Shown here: positions 20,940-31,839 of the stretch, one piece after another
Numbering within the stretch: position 1 is the stretch's first letter
Layout: every line of letters starts with the position of its first letter
Source of the DNA: Spinellus fusiger
Taxonomy: Eukaryota; Mucoromycota; Mucoromycetes; Mucorales; Phycomycetaceae
Direction of reading: 5' to 3'
DNA: 64,000 bases
Assembly (NCBI GenBank): GCA_025094145.1
Contig: JALLLS010000014.1
Coordinates: 62,001 to 126,000 of the forward strand
The notes under the pieces: model-generated
Database searches by the model: none
The model's input: only the letters and a program-made list of their open reading frames with translations
What the model was told of the DNA's origin: nothing
Translations under genes and position numbers: made by a program

Positions 20940-21851
20940 AGATTATCACTGATAATGGAGGGAAATGGGTTTGGGGAAAAAGGGGAATAGTCTCTTCAAA
21001 AGAATTGACTATCTAAAATAAAATGAAATTTACACCCACAAGTGAATGTAAAAGAGAAAGGGATATTGTAGGATACAAATATAAAAGAAAACAGTGAACA
21101 ACAAGTTCACAAGGAAAACAGTACAATCAAGAATATGCAGAGACTGACTTGTACAAAACACAATGGATAATTCACAAGTAGAAATCAACAAAATGATACA
21201 CTTGTCTCTGAAAGATCCAATTGAAACAGAAGAATAAGATAACAAAATAAAAGAATAAGAAATATTCAGAAAGAAGTATCAAGATAGAATTCGACAGTGT
21301 TTATTAGTGAAAATAACTAGGAGTATTTATACTAATAGACGATAAGGTAAAAATATAATGAAGTCAATTCATATAAGCATTGTAGAGTGTAGTAATAGTG
21401 CAATTCTTAATGTGATTATACTATTACATAGCTTACAATAATATCAATGGGATAATAGAATAAAATAAGATGAAATATGCCACAAAATAAGGTTAACACT
21501 ACTGAATTACCAAAAGAATGGTAATTAATAAAATGAAAAGTGTGGACTGAAAAAGGGAAAAATAGAGAAAAGCGTGGTGTAGAAGAAGAAAAGTATGGAC
21601 TGAAAATGGAGAAATAGAGAAACGTAGTGCAAAAAGGAAAATGTGGTGTCGAAAAGGAAAAGAAAAGTGCACACCGAAAAAGGGAAAAAGGAGGAAACGG
21701 AAAGACAAGGAAAACTTAGCGATTCTGTCTTCGCCGGACAGAGGAGAGCTGCGACACACGTCATGGTTCGGTACCGAACAAAAGAGAAGCATGGCCCGTT
21801 CTATCTTCTTGGTGGTTGAAGCTTGAAATATGCACATACACCGTATCAACA
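20940..21851 (-). repeat. Long LTR-like repeat abutting tRNA-Asn
   Basis: About 910 bp, clearly homologous though diverged to 41697-42669. On the minus strand it carries a TATA box (TATTAGTATAAATA form near 21325) and an AATAAA-like signal, as expected for an LTR. Its minus-strand start would be TGTTGATACGG at 21851, eight bases from the tRNA 5' end. Both copies end just upstream of a tRNA gene in the same relative orientation. Confidence 0.6.
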
Positions 21852-21859
21852 CTGTAATT

Positions 21860-21932
21860 GCTTCCGTGGCGCAATTGGCAGCGCGTCTGATTGTTAATCA
21901 GGAGGTTGGTGGTTCGAGCCCACCCGGGAGCG
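21860..21932 (+). tRNA. tRNA-Asn (GTT)
   Basis: 73 nt. Acceptor arms GCTTCCG/CGGGAGC pair, with discriminator G. D-arm GGCGCAATTGGCAGCGC, anticodon loop TTGTTAA with stem CTGA/TCAG, T-arm GGTGG-TTCGAGC-CCACC. A-box and B-box (GGTTCGAGCCC) internal promoters are present. No intron. Confidence 0.96.
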
Positions 21933-22097
21933 TCGGTTACTTTTTTATTAATATTTACTAGTAAAAGTCATTGTCTGCAGTGGCCCTTAACTGTTAGCCC
22001 TTTTGACTCATGTTTTATCCAAACTAAAGAATAAAGAAACTGATAGATGACAGGAATTTATCTAAGAATACATTCTTTTATTTATTGGAATTGTAAT

Positions 22098-22351
22098 TGT
22101 TGTCTTTGATCTTAGGTATCAAAGGAAATTCAGACAGTTAAACATGTAGTAGAACTCTGTTCTTTATTCATTCAATTGTGTACTTCTTTTACACTGTTTC
22201 TACACACTTCTTCTGATAACTTATGATATAATAATTACATCTTCAGGGCAAGCTATCCTTTAGTCTAATTTCAACTGTTCACCTTTCTTTTTTGAGTTGG
22301 CTTCTTCACTAAAGATTTCATTATCCATAAAAGGAAAGTGACATCACAACA
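22098..22351 (-). repeat. LTR2 copy, 3' LTR of gypsy element 3
   Basis: 254 bp, TGTTGTCTTTGATCTTAGG to GACATCACAACA. In minus orientation it is preceded by the polypurine tract GGAGGGGAGTAT, the expected plus-strand primer site. Confidence 0.75.
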
Positions 22352-23384
22352 ATACTCCCCTCCAAACTCTTGATTGTCCTTGATCAAGAAGGGATGTACT
22401 GACTGTTCCAAGGATCTTTGGTTCTGTAGGCAAGAGGCTGTTGGATTATACCACGTTCTGATGACTCCTGGTGTCTTGACTGATTTCAATCTATTGGTGT
22501 GCACCCAAGAAGTATATGGAACACCTTTCATAGTTGTGAGCTTGTATATGTTGGTTTGTGTATTCCTGTCAATGACTTGGTAGGGTCCTCTCCACACAAA
22601 TTCCAGTCCTAGGCAGCTCTCATGGCACATTAAAACAGGATCTCCTAATGTTAAACAGGTGTGGTTTCACGGTTGCATCCCATTGCTGCTTATCTTGGTC
22701 ACTGTTATTCTTGACTTGATCATTGGCTTCTGCACGTGCTTTTTGTAGTTTCCTTAGGGATGTCATAGTTGTATGAACCAGAGAACAGACAGGGAAAAAC
22801 AGGGCAGAGGTACTAGGTGTTGTGCGTTGAGTCAGGGAACAGGAACAAGAAGAGAACAAAGGTAAGAAGACAGGAGAAAACAAGGACAGGTGCAGGTAAG
22901 GAAACAGATATCAGGATATTGTTTTATTATGACAATAAGTTGATTATATATACTAAATGTTATATACTGCAATCTAATTATAAAATAACTTAATAAACAA
23001 ATCTATTGATTTACAAAAAGGACAAGAACAAAGATAAGAGTGGGAGAAAAGAGACATGCAATGTTTTAGAAATGTCTTAGAGAAATGAGTTTGTCTAAGA
23101 CAAGACCATTGGTGATGCCCAAATTACTTTCATATTGTCCCAAACAAACTAGTCATTACAATGGTATTGGGATCCAATGTTCCCAGTTTAGCTTGTACTC
23201 CTAGGAATGGCCTCAACACATCTCCAGGTAATCTTGGCTCTTGTCTGTAGGTCATATAAAAAGGACTGAATCCAGTGGTACAATGTTTTCTGATTCTACA
23301 AGCCCATAGGGCTGTGTCCAGGTACTCATCCCATTGATGGATTGCTCCATTAGCATACTTCCTTAGCATTTGTTTGAGGATGCC
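22352..23384 (-). pseudogene. Gypsy element 3 integrase fragment, split by an LTR3 insertion
   Basis: Integrase core and C-terminus homologous to gypsy 1: LKQMLRKYANGAIHQWDEYL and TGFSPFYMTYRQEPRLPGDV (23130-23390), then, after the LTR3 insertion, SLRKLQKARAEANDQV and the GPY-like YKLTTMKGVPYTSWVHTNRL (22271-22640). The right edge at 23385 is cut by LTR1 copy d. Confidence 0.8.
22770..23160 (-). repeat. LTR3 solo insertion inside the gypsy 3 integrase
   Basis: 391 bp, with flanking 5-mers ATAGT and ATGGT (4/5 match), consistent with an old 5-bp target-site duplication. The integrase reading frame resumes across it. Confidence 0.75.
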
Positions 23385-23977
23385 TGTCATGTTCTGAATT
23401 CAATCCAAAGATTCTCTATGAATAATTCAACACAAGTAGTGTGCTGTGACATTCAGAATACTCTATAAAAGCTTGAGTACACACAAGTAACATAGTACAT
23501 CTCTGTATCATCTCACTGATTGGTTGTAACTACAAATCACCTTCTAAAGCTCAGTGTACTATTGGACACTTAACAAGAGCCATCTTCATTAATAATCCTA
23601 ACAGAACAATATTGACCTATCAGAGTCAATTGAGTAAAGACTCATAATAATTAATGGTTTCAATAATGGAGTGCTTATCCCAGAAACCAACCATAGGGTT
23701 GAATCTAATAATACTACAACTAAGTAAAACATATGAGCCAACAATAAGGTAGAATGTCCCCACCAACCATTTAGTTGTAATTGTGAAGCAGCCATAAGGT
23801 TGACTATCATAACTACCATAAGGTAGAATAGATTATCCTACCATAAGGTAGAAGCCACTGAAGGATAAGCACCCACCAAAAGTATAAATAGTGAACCTTT
23901 CTTTACTCAATAAAAATTATCTTTGTTCAGTCTTGTTAATCCTACCTGTCTGGAAAATATCATATCCCAACAATCTC
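23385..23977 (+). repeat. LTR1 copy d (593 bp)
   Basis: TGTCATGTTCTGAATTC to CAACAATCTC. Dyad array present, but with a fused site (CAACAATAAGGTAG) joining a type A left arm to a type B right arm, and an extra CTACCATAAGGTAG at its end: internal deletion and duplication by whole units. Flanks ATGCC and CTTAT do not match. Left flank is the gypsy 3 integrase. Confidence 0.8.
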
Positions 23978-24202
23978 CTTATAAATCCCAAAAACCTCTT
24001 CATGTGTAGTCATTACATAGAGACTCCATATAAAAAATAATTCTTAAATTTTTCAAACAAACTCATAGGGTGGCTACAATGTCTAGCATGTGAATAGCAA
24101 AATACTTTAAACTGTATAACTAATTTATTACCAAACACACCTTATGTTTCTGAACAATATTAACGTTTCCAAAATAATAAGTGTAAATGTTTTTTAAAAA
24201 GA

Positions 24203-24275
24203 TGAGACTACCAGGGGTCGAACCTGGAATCTCCTGATTCGTAGTCAGACGCCTTGTCCATTGGGCCATAGTCTC
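24203..24275 (-). tRNA. tRNA-Arg (ACG)
   Basis: On the minus strand the acceptor arms GAGACTA/TAGTCTC pair, discriminator A. Anticodon loop CTACGAA (anticodon ACG, read as ICG), T-arm CCAGG-TTCGACC-CCTGG. 73 nt, no intron. An LTR4-like repeat begins roughly 50 bp upstream. Confidence 0.94.
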
Positions 24276-24322
24276 CATCTCTTTTTGGGATTTTCTAATT
24301 TAGATAAAATACTTTTAAGCCC

Positions 24323-24520
24323 TGAGGTATGTGCACAGAGTGGAATAGCTAGTTGTTCTTGGTTTGGACTGAAGCCCATGTAGATCAAAGAAAAAGAATA
24401 AAAGAGAAGATAGAAGATAGTCTTTTATTCATTGAATTCACTTGATTATTTATACTAAATTCTATAGTGTACAATTGCACATACATGTCTAGTCTTTATG
24501 TTCTCTTCACAGTGAACATG
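24323..24520 (-). repeat. LTR4-like repeat, copy 2 (short)
   Basis: Shares GGTATGTGCACAGAGTGGAA and the GACTGAAGCCCA...GTAGATCAAAG block with the copies at 20440 and 25222, plus a TATTTATACTAA (minus TATA) and TCTTTTATTCATT signal. It lies directly upstream of tRNA-Arg. Confidence 0.5.
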
Positions 24521-24532
24521 TTAAGCCAAGAC

Positions 24533-25060
24533 TGTTGTGTTCCAACTTCAATCCAAAGATTCTTCATGAATTGGTCAACATGAGTAGTATGCTGTGACAT
24601 TCAAAATACTCTATGAAAGCTTGAGTGCACACAAGTACCATAGTACATCTCTGTATCATCTCACTGATTGGTCATAACTACAAATCAACCTTCTAAGCTC
24701 AATTTATTATTGGACACTTAATGAGCTGCCTTCATCTATAAATCCTTAGTGGATTAAATAAGACCTATCAAAGGCAATTAAAAGTGAAGACATAATAGAT
24801 GGCTCTATAATGGTGTGCTTATTCAATGAACCAACCATAAGGCTACACCTATGTAAACTACCATAGGATAAATCATCTACACCAGCCATATGGTTGCATC
24901 TATTAATAAGCTATGCCATAGACTAATCATTAACTACCAAAAGGTAGAATGCTACTGAAGGATAAGCACCTACAAAAAGTATAAATAATGAACCACTCTT
25001 CACTTAATAAAAATTATCTTTGTTCAGTCTTGTTACTTTCTACTTGTCTGAATAATCACA
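24533..25060 (+). repeat. LTR1 copy e: solo LTR with perfect target-site duplication
   Basis: 528 bp, TGTTGTGTTCCAAC to GAATAATCACA, flanked on both sides by AAGAC (24528-24532 and 25061-25065). This proves LTR1 is an LTR with 5-bp duplications and fixes the true ends. Dyad sites start at 24832, 24858, 24883, about 24910 (degenerate) and 24934; TATA at about 24982. Confidence 0.93.
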
Positions 25061-25221
25061 AAGACAATATATTGTATTAGCATTTATCTTATTAATTATA
25101 TTATATTATCTGTGTGTATTCACACAGGATAATGTGTGTTCCAAAAAGGTAAGACATGTGCAGCCAATAGTATTACTCTATTTGATAGCACAGTGTCTAG
25201 CACAGACATTTTTTGTCAGTT

Positions 25222-25500
25222 ACAAATTTGGAGAGGATAATACTAAGCCCAAAAGTAGAGACAGCAATAAGAGGAAACTGAGGGTAACAAGGTCTGGACA
25301 GAAGCCCACGTAGATCAAAGAAGAATAGGTAAAGAGAGGATAGAAGATGCTTTTTATTCATTCAAAGTAGTTGCTTATTTATACTAATTTACATATGATA
25401 CAATTGACTAAGTATGTCTTGGATAAAGTCACACTCACCCTGAGTAGACTGAAGACAAGACATACTGTTCTGTTCAATTATTTAATAAACCCAAAAGATA
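25222..25500 (-). repeat. LTR4-like repeat, copy 3
   Basis: Near-identical direct copy of 20525-20790, with the same TATA (ATTAGTATAAATAAGC, minus) and poly(A)-type signal. The ends are not defined. Confidence 0.6.
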
Positions 25501-25595
25501 TGGCTCTTCCCAATTGTGATGACCTAATTTGAACACTCCTTATTTTACACTATTTTCCTCACTATCAATACCACTCTTTTATTTTGCATCACTTC

Positions 25596-26251
25596 TGAGA
25601 TTGTTTGGACAAGTAGATTAACAAGACTGAACAAAGATAATTTTTATTGAGTAAAGAAAGGTACACTATTTATACTTTTGGTGGGTGCTTATCCTTCAGT
25701 GGCTTCTACCTTATGGTAGGATAATCTATTCTACCTTATGGTAGTTATGATAGTCAACCTTATGGCTGCTTCACAATTACAACTAAATGGTTGGTGGGGA
25801 CATTCTACCTTATGGTAGATTTCACTCTCTTTGACCTTATGGTTGGTGTCTATATTACTACCTTATGGTAGTATTAATAACTGCCACCTTATTGTTGGCT
25901 CATATGTTTTACTTAGTTGTAGTATTATTAGATTCAACCCTATGGTTGGTTTCTGGGATAAGCACTCCATTATTGAAACCATTAATTATTATGAGTCTTT
26001 ACTCAATTGACTCTGATAGGTCAATATTGTTCTGTTAGGATTATTAATGAAGATGGCTCTTGTTAAGTGTCCAATAGTACACTGAGCTTTAGAAGGTGAT
26101 TTGTAGTTACAACCAATCAGTGAGATGATACAGAGATGTACTATGTTACTTGTGTGTACTCAAGCTTTTATAGAGTATTCTGAATGTCACAGCACACTAC
26201 TTGTGTTGAATTATTCATAGAGAATCTTTGGATTGAAATTAGAACATGACA
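25596..26251 (-). repeat. LTR1 copy f (656 bp, longest array)
   Basis: Minus-oriented, TGAGATTGTTTGG to GAACATGACA. It shows ten dyad sites including two neighbouring CTACCTTATGGTAG-type sites, 25 bp (one unit) longer than copy b. Flanks ACTTC and CCCAG do not match. Right flank is a retrotransposon pol fragment. Confidence 0.85.
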
Positions 26252-27448
26252 CCCAGTAGCATACTACTCAAAGGTATTTGATGGAGCACAAGGGAGTAGA
26301 CATCCAGGCTGGAGAGAAGCCTATGGCATGGTAGAGGCTATCAATCACTTCTACCCCTATTTGGATAGATGCACCAACCTCATCATCAAAACAGATGCAA
26401 CCACTGCCCTTGGACTCTTTACTCACAAAACAAAACACTGTAGAGATGACCTCTCATGGTTCAGAGTAGAGTTAAGCAGCCTAGGAGTGCACCAAGATAT
26501 GGTGGTGCACCAATCAGGTGAGACACAGCTGACAGCAGACTGGCTATTTTATGTCTTGGACAGACCACAAATGCAGAAAAAGAGAAAGACCACAGACCCA
26601 GAAGACGTAGACATCATTGGTGCATTTGAGATAGGAGACACACTACAGGAAAGGAGTCTAGACAATATAATCTCATGGGACAAAGATGATGATAGCAAGG
26701 ACTCAGACTATGATCCAACACAAGCCAAGGATGCCAGGGACACTGATACAGAAAATGACCTAGAAGACAAAGAGATGCTGGATGGTGATGCTGAAGGAAC
26801 ACTGGCATACCATTTTATGGCTTTGGATGACTTACAGGGACCTTACAAACTAGTACCAGAAGCACAATCTGATCCCACCATTGTCAAATAGACTGAGCTA
26901 GTAAGACTTTGGGAGAGCAAAGAGAGAGAACCCACACCAGATATGAATGAAGTGGAGGACATGCAAATGAACAGAGGAGTGTTGCATTGACAAATAACCA
27001 CCCACACTATTGGATCCATGGGAGCCCTAGTACCATTAGTGACTAGAAGCATAGCCAGGAAGTGGTCTAAGGACATACACAGGAAATTGGCCCACCCAGG
27101 AATCACTAGAACACTAAACTATGTAAGAGAAAGAATTTGGTGTGAGGGTATCCAGAATGTTGTGGAGAAGGTGTTAAAGTCATGCCACACTTGCCCAATG
27201 AATGCAATCCAACAGAGATCCTATATGCCTATGAGTACATCAACTACTGCAGAGGCACAAGAGCATGTTTACATTGATTTGTTGCACATTGGGGACAACC
27301 AAGATTCAGAGATTGATGCCTTAGTGGTTTTAGACTCAGCTAGCAGATATTATGAGGTATATCCCATATCAGATATGACTTTCACATCCATAATAGATGC
27401 TCTTCAACAAAACTGGTTTTCACAACATAGACTCCCCACCATGCTCAC
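26252..27448 (+). pseudogene. Retrotransposon pol fragment: RNase H and integrase, distinct lineage
   Basis: RNase H-like region (GEKPMA..., then KTDATTALGLF, VHQSGETQLTADWL) followed by an acidic linker, one TAG at 26889 and another stop near 26988. Then an HHCC integrase zinc domain follows (HRKLAHPGITRTLNYV, SCHTCPMNA) and a core start (YIDLLHIGDNQDSEIDALVV, DSASRYYEVYP). Its sequence differs from gypsy 1-3 and the chromovirus, so it is a separate element. Left edge cut by LTR1, right edge by the TIR element at 27449. Confidence 0.75.
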
Positions 27449-28022
27449 TACACACCAGGAGATTTTTGGGATATAAAAGGAAATATTCTGAGGATAAAAT
27501 CAAAATCTTCTTATGATTGGCTAATGTGTTTGAAAATGCCTTTTTGTTGTCCAGATGGTCAATTTCAAACTCTGCCTGCCTATCAGAACAAAGATAATTG
27601 ACTTTGCAATTATAAAGTAGAAAATTGGCTGTAAAGACAAAAAATAGAATAAGAATCACCCCAAAATTATAACTCAGTCACTGATATTCCTCTCTTAGCA
27701 TAATGTGTTATCCTTAAGCCCACAGTATTTGCAGCATAACAATGTTTAAAAATATTTATTGTAGGACTTGCACTGAATTGACTCTAGTGATCATTGTCCA
27801 AAAGAGAGAGCCAAACTTACTTACATTGAGCACAGTGCATTCATTCATTGACTGAATGTCAACTGCCTCTACAACTACTACATCATCAAAAGCTACTACA
27901 ATTGTAGTGCTCAAGGGCAAGACAACATTGTTTCCAATGCTATCCTTTTGACCCAAGGAAAAAATAGTGTGAGAGTTGGGGCTTTCTACAGTCAATGTAA
28001 AATATTGTGGGTGGGTACACAC
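27449..28022 (-). mobile_element. TACACACC TIR element, copy 2 (left end plus unknown ORF)
   Basis: Left end TACACACCAGGAGATTTTTG. Reading inward on the minus strand there is an 88-codon ORF (27756-28022) with SIGNNVVLPLSTTIVVAFDD and VDIQSMNECTVLNVSKFGSL, clearly homologous to 32331-32591. A second TIR end begins at 28016, so this copy is truncated there. The protein family is not recognised. Confidence 0.6.
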
Positions 28023-28600
28023 CCAAAGATTTTTCTGGCCTTTAAGCAGTGTATCACCTTCCTTTCTGGATGAGCATAATCTTGCCTTTTATGGAACTGT
28101 GTCTAAAATCAAAGGTTTGCAAGTGTGATATAGCAGTGGCTATAGTGTGGATAGTTGATGACTTTGCCAAGATATAGATGGTGTTAAAAAGTTAATGAGA
28201 TTAATAGCTATAGCTAACAACACAAGGAAACAGTGTATAAAAACCCCATCAATTGAATTGTAAATAAATATTGACCTTTTGTGTTTACATTAAGTATTGT
28301 TGGGACCATTAAGAGAAGCAAGGATTGCTTAAAGAATAGTTGCCTTGTTACAAATTGTACTCAAATTGTGTGTTGTATCCCCGCCGTCATACCCCCTTAG
28401 TTTTCCTGTTTCTAAGTTTGTGTCAAAACTCTATTTTGCTGTCCCTGCTAGAGACCAAATACCTACCCATTCATATCTCTGGTAGTCCTGACAATAACCC
28501 TAGTGCCCTATATTACACAAGTATGAAAAACTTCTTTCCTTTTGTGGATACCTCAATATCAGATTGTATTATCAATAAAATATATTGTTTATGAATAAAA
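28016..28600 (+). mobile_element. TACACACC TIR element, internally deleted copy (B-type end)
   Basis: Starts TACACACCCAAAGATTTTTC followed by TGG. Its first 100 bp match, inverted, the right end of the element at 57425-57532, and 28305-28535 matches 57215-57440 in direct orientation. It therefore joins one TIR to an internal segment of the same family. A shared peptide-like stretch (LSLLETKYL...DN) survives in both. No right end is seen. Confidence 0.5.
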
Positions 28601-29140
28601 TTGTTTGTGAATAAAATTGTTTATTGTAATAATATAGCTAAAAATACTGTAGCTAAAAACATACTATTACTATAGCTACTGCTGTTCTAGGTATATTTCT
28701 TCATAGTGTTAAGAATCAGAGGCAAAAGGGGTGCTTGGTAAAATAAAGGTATATTTCTCAAAGATGCAAAGTGTGCATCTGCTTTCACTATTTATGCTAT
28801 TCTACATTTTTACATATATAGAATTACTACAATAAGTTCTCCCAAAATAGGTGACCAGGTCTACCCATTTCCAACAATAGCAATAGAATCTATACCCTAA
28901 AATCATTATGATTTATCTTTGGAAGATAGATAACTATGCTCAGGAGTATACCCTAGACAGCCTAGATACCTTAGACAGTATAGAAGGAAGAAAAGACCAC
29001 CTGAGACTGACTTGAAAGAGTCTTAACTTATCTAATAACAGAAGAGTGTATTAGTAATAGTTCAATCAAGAGAGATAATATGCTTACCTTGTACTTAATA
29101 CTTGTCTTGAGAATAATGAGTTATATATCATCTATTAGAA
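28601..29140. other. AT-rich stretch with no recognised gene
   Basis: Contains TAGCTA-rich repeats (28635-28690) and a possible LTR-like arrangement (AATAAAGGTATATTTC, then CACTATTTATGC) near 28745-28795, but no second copy in the window to confirm it. Confidence 0.4.
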
Positions 29141-29517
29141 TGTAAAGATCAGGGTTGGACAGGAGAAAGAAGCAGAGGTACTAGGTGTTGTGCATCAGGA
29201 ACAGGTAGGAGAACAATGGTAGGAGACAAGGGAAGACAAGGACAGAGTATGAGAAGGAAACAGATATCAGGATATTGTTTTTATTATGACAATAAGTTGA
29301 GTATTTATACTAAATGTTATATACTGCAATCTAATTATAAAATAACTTAATAAACAAATCTATTAATTTACAACAAGCCAAGACAAAGATAAGAGTGGGA
29401 GGAGAGAGACTTATAATGGTTGAGATGAATGGTAGACTAATGAGTTTGTCTGGGACAAGACCATTGGTGATGCCCAAATTACTTTCATAATTTGCCAAGA
29501 ACAAACTAGTCATTACA
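29141..29517 (-). repeat. LTR3 copy of the inverted chromovirus fragment
   Basis: 377 bp, inverted near-copy of 19006-19383, adjacent to a second copy of the same integrase fragment. Confidence 0.85.
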
Positions 29518-30457
29518 GTATCTTCCTCTTTAAGGGCAAGCTCTGCAAAGCCTTCTGGTAGGTAGTGACTTGTGGGGTTTATCAGGGTACTGGACATGGA
29601 AGGCTTGCATAGCTTCTTTTGCATTCCATAGGTTTCTGATGGGTTCCCAGGAGTCATCGGATGGATTAGGGTAACCTTCCCAGGAAACAAGGTATTCAAG
29701 GTGATTCCTTTGGTGACAACTATTCAGGATCCTGTCTACCACAAAATGTTCTTTGCCTTGGACTACAATGAGTAGTGGGGGCTCAATGACACGTCCTGGG
29801 ATGTCTGGGAGTTTGGGGTGAGTTTTGGGTGTCAACAGGCCAACATGGAAAACAGGGTGCACTTGCATTGAGTTTGGCAGATCCAGTTTATAAGCATGAG
29901 TTCCAACCCTTTTTACAATCTTGAAAGGTCCTAGACGTTGATGATCCAACTTGTCAGAGGGCCTTTGTGTTTTCAAGTTTCTTCTTAGCAGGTACACTTC
30001 ATCACCAACAGCAAATTTGGGGGCCTTTTTGTGTTTTTGATCATAGTAGTATTTCTGTTTGGTCTGGGCTAGCTTGATTTCCTTCTGGAGGTCTTTATGA
30101 ATTTCTTTCAGGTGCTCACAGAGGGAATTGGCTACTGGATTAATACCAGGCAATGGACTGGACAGAAATTTCAGGTGGGGTGGAAACCAAAGTTTGCATA
30201 GAAGGGTGACTGTTTTGTTGACGTACTCTGTGCGTTGTTATAGCTAAACTCTGCAAGAGGCAAAAATTCTTCCCAGTTATCTTGCTGGTAATCCACATAC
30301 ATGCGGAGGTATTGTTCTAAGGTAGTGTTGGTGCGTTCTGTCTGGCCATCTGTTTGTGGGTGGTAGGCCGTGGACATGTTATACTTGATCCCCAATGACT
30401 TTGTCAAGCTTTGCCAGAACTTAGAGGTAAACACCAAACCACAATCAGAGACGATGT
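29518..30457 (-). pseudogene. Chromovirus integrase/chromodomain fragment, second copy
   Basis: Inverted near-duplicate of 18066-18993, differing at only a few residues (for example GYPNP versus GHPNP and WEPI versus WKPI in the chromodomain). The same frame break separates the integrase part (30171-30457) from the chromodomain part (29530-30153). It ends at the identical LTR1 junction. Confidence 0.85.
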
Positions 30458-31034
30458 TGTGATTATTCAGACAAGTAGAAAATAACAAGACTGAACAAAG
30501 ATAATTTTTATTAAGTGAAGAGTGGTTCATTATTTATACTTTTTGTGGGTGCTTATCCTTCAGTGGCATTCTACCTTTTGGTAGTTAATGATTAGTCTAT
30601 GGCATAGCTTATTAATAGATGCAACCGTATGGTTGGTGTAGATGATTTATCCTATGGTAGTTTACATAGGTGTAGCTTTATGGTTGGTGTAGGTGTTCTA
30701 CCTAATGGTAGACTACATGTTGGAGCCTTATGGTTGGTTCATTGAATAAGCACACCATTATAGAGCCATCTATTATGTCTTCACTTTTAATTGCCTTTGA
30801 TAGGTCTTATTTAATCCACTAAGGATTTATAGATGAAGGCAGCTCATCAAGTGTCCAATAATAATTTGAGCTTAGAAGGTGATTTGTAGTTACAACCAAT
30901 CAGTGAGATGATACAGAGATGTACTATGGTACTTGTGTGCACTCAAGCTTTCATAGAGTATTCTGAATGTCACAGCACACTACTCGTGTTGACCTATTCA
31001 TAGAGAATCTTTGGATTGAAGTCGGAACACGACA
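30458..31034 (-). repeat. LTR1 copy g (577 bp)
   Basis: Same length as copy c and the same integrase junction, but the other flank (31035) is a Tc1 remnant instead of the gypsy 2 RT. Flanks GATGT and ATAGT do not match. Confidence 0.85.
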
Positions 31035-31039
31035 ATAGT

Positions 31040-31590
31040 CTTTGAGCTTAAGAATGTCCTAGAAAAAAAGGTAGTTTGGAGGTGGTAGAATGATGGTATG
31101 GATTGTTTTAGTGGGGAAGGTGTTGGGAGATGGATCGTAGTGAAGGGTAGAATACTATGACAAGTACATCAATGTCTTGGGAGAAGTCTATTGCCCCGAG
31201 CTCAAATAATCCTCTATCCTAAACCCTTGAGTCAGCTATTGCCTACAGGAATACAATAATAGAATGCATATGAGTAAGGTAACTCAATTAGAGAGTAGTA
31301 AATGATATAGTGATAGCTCTTTACTGTCCCTTACAATACTTATCTCAATCCAATCGAGCATCAATGGGCCTACCTCAAGAAGTTTATTAGGAAGGACAGA
31401 AGGGCATATACCACCAATTCCTCCTTGGTGGGGGGCTCTGATGCTGGAATAGAGTAAAATATAGAAGGAAGTGACAGACACCCTCATTGCCAGAATGGGG
31501 CAGAGATGCCAGGCTGTCATTGATGCCAAAGACTGATGGTAGTTACTAAGCAGCCTTACAATACACCCAGTATTATATATTCTAGTCACT
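31040..31590 (+). pseudogene. Tc1-like transposase remnant
   Basis: 31075-31150 is almost identical in DNA to 63433-63510 in another Tc1 remnant. Later, in broken frames, it reads (D)LNPIE-x-x-WAYLKKFI (31345-31400), the third DDE box, and RCQAVIDAKD (31507-31540), the conserved C-terminus. Stops throughout. Confidence 0.7.
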
Positions 31591-31839
31591 ATTCTATGTA
31601 ACTATTAAGACTTTTACGTCTTTAGCTAATGAATTCATAAACTTATAACACTATTAAGATAAAGTACAAAACTAAAAAAGAAAATCTGAATTTGAGAGAG
31701 AGAAAAAGAGCGGTTACTAATTGAGGGTCACTTTACATGCAAAGAATTTAGGCATCATTGGATGTTTATGTGGACAAGGTGGGTTGTATTATTAGAGAGT
31801 TGAAAATTGTAATTGCCAACTATGATACATTAGCAGCAC

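Noticed and set aside
21499..21852. Minus ORF of 117 codons next to tRNA-Asn
   Set aside because: Lies inside the long LTR-like repeat; the Phe/Ser/Leu-rich translation comes from a poly-purine tract, and the homologous repeat at 42324-42605 does not keep the frame.
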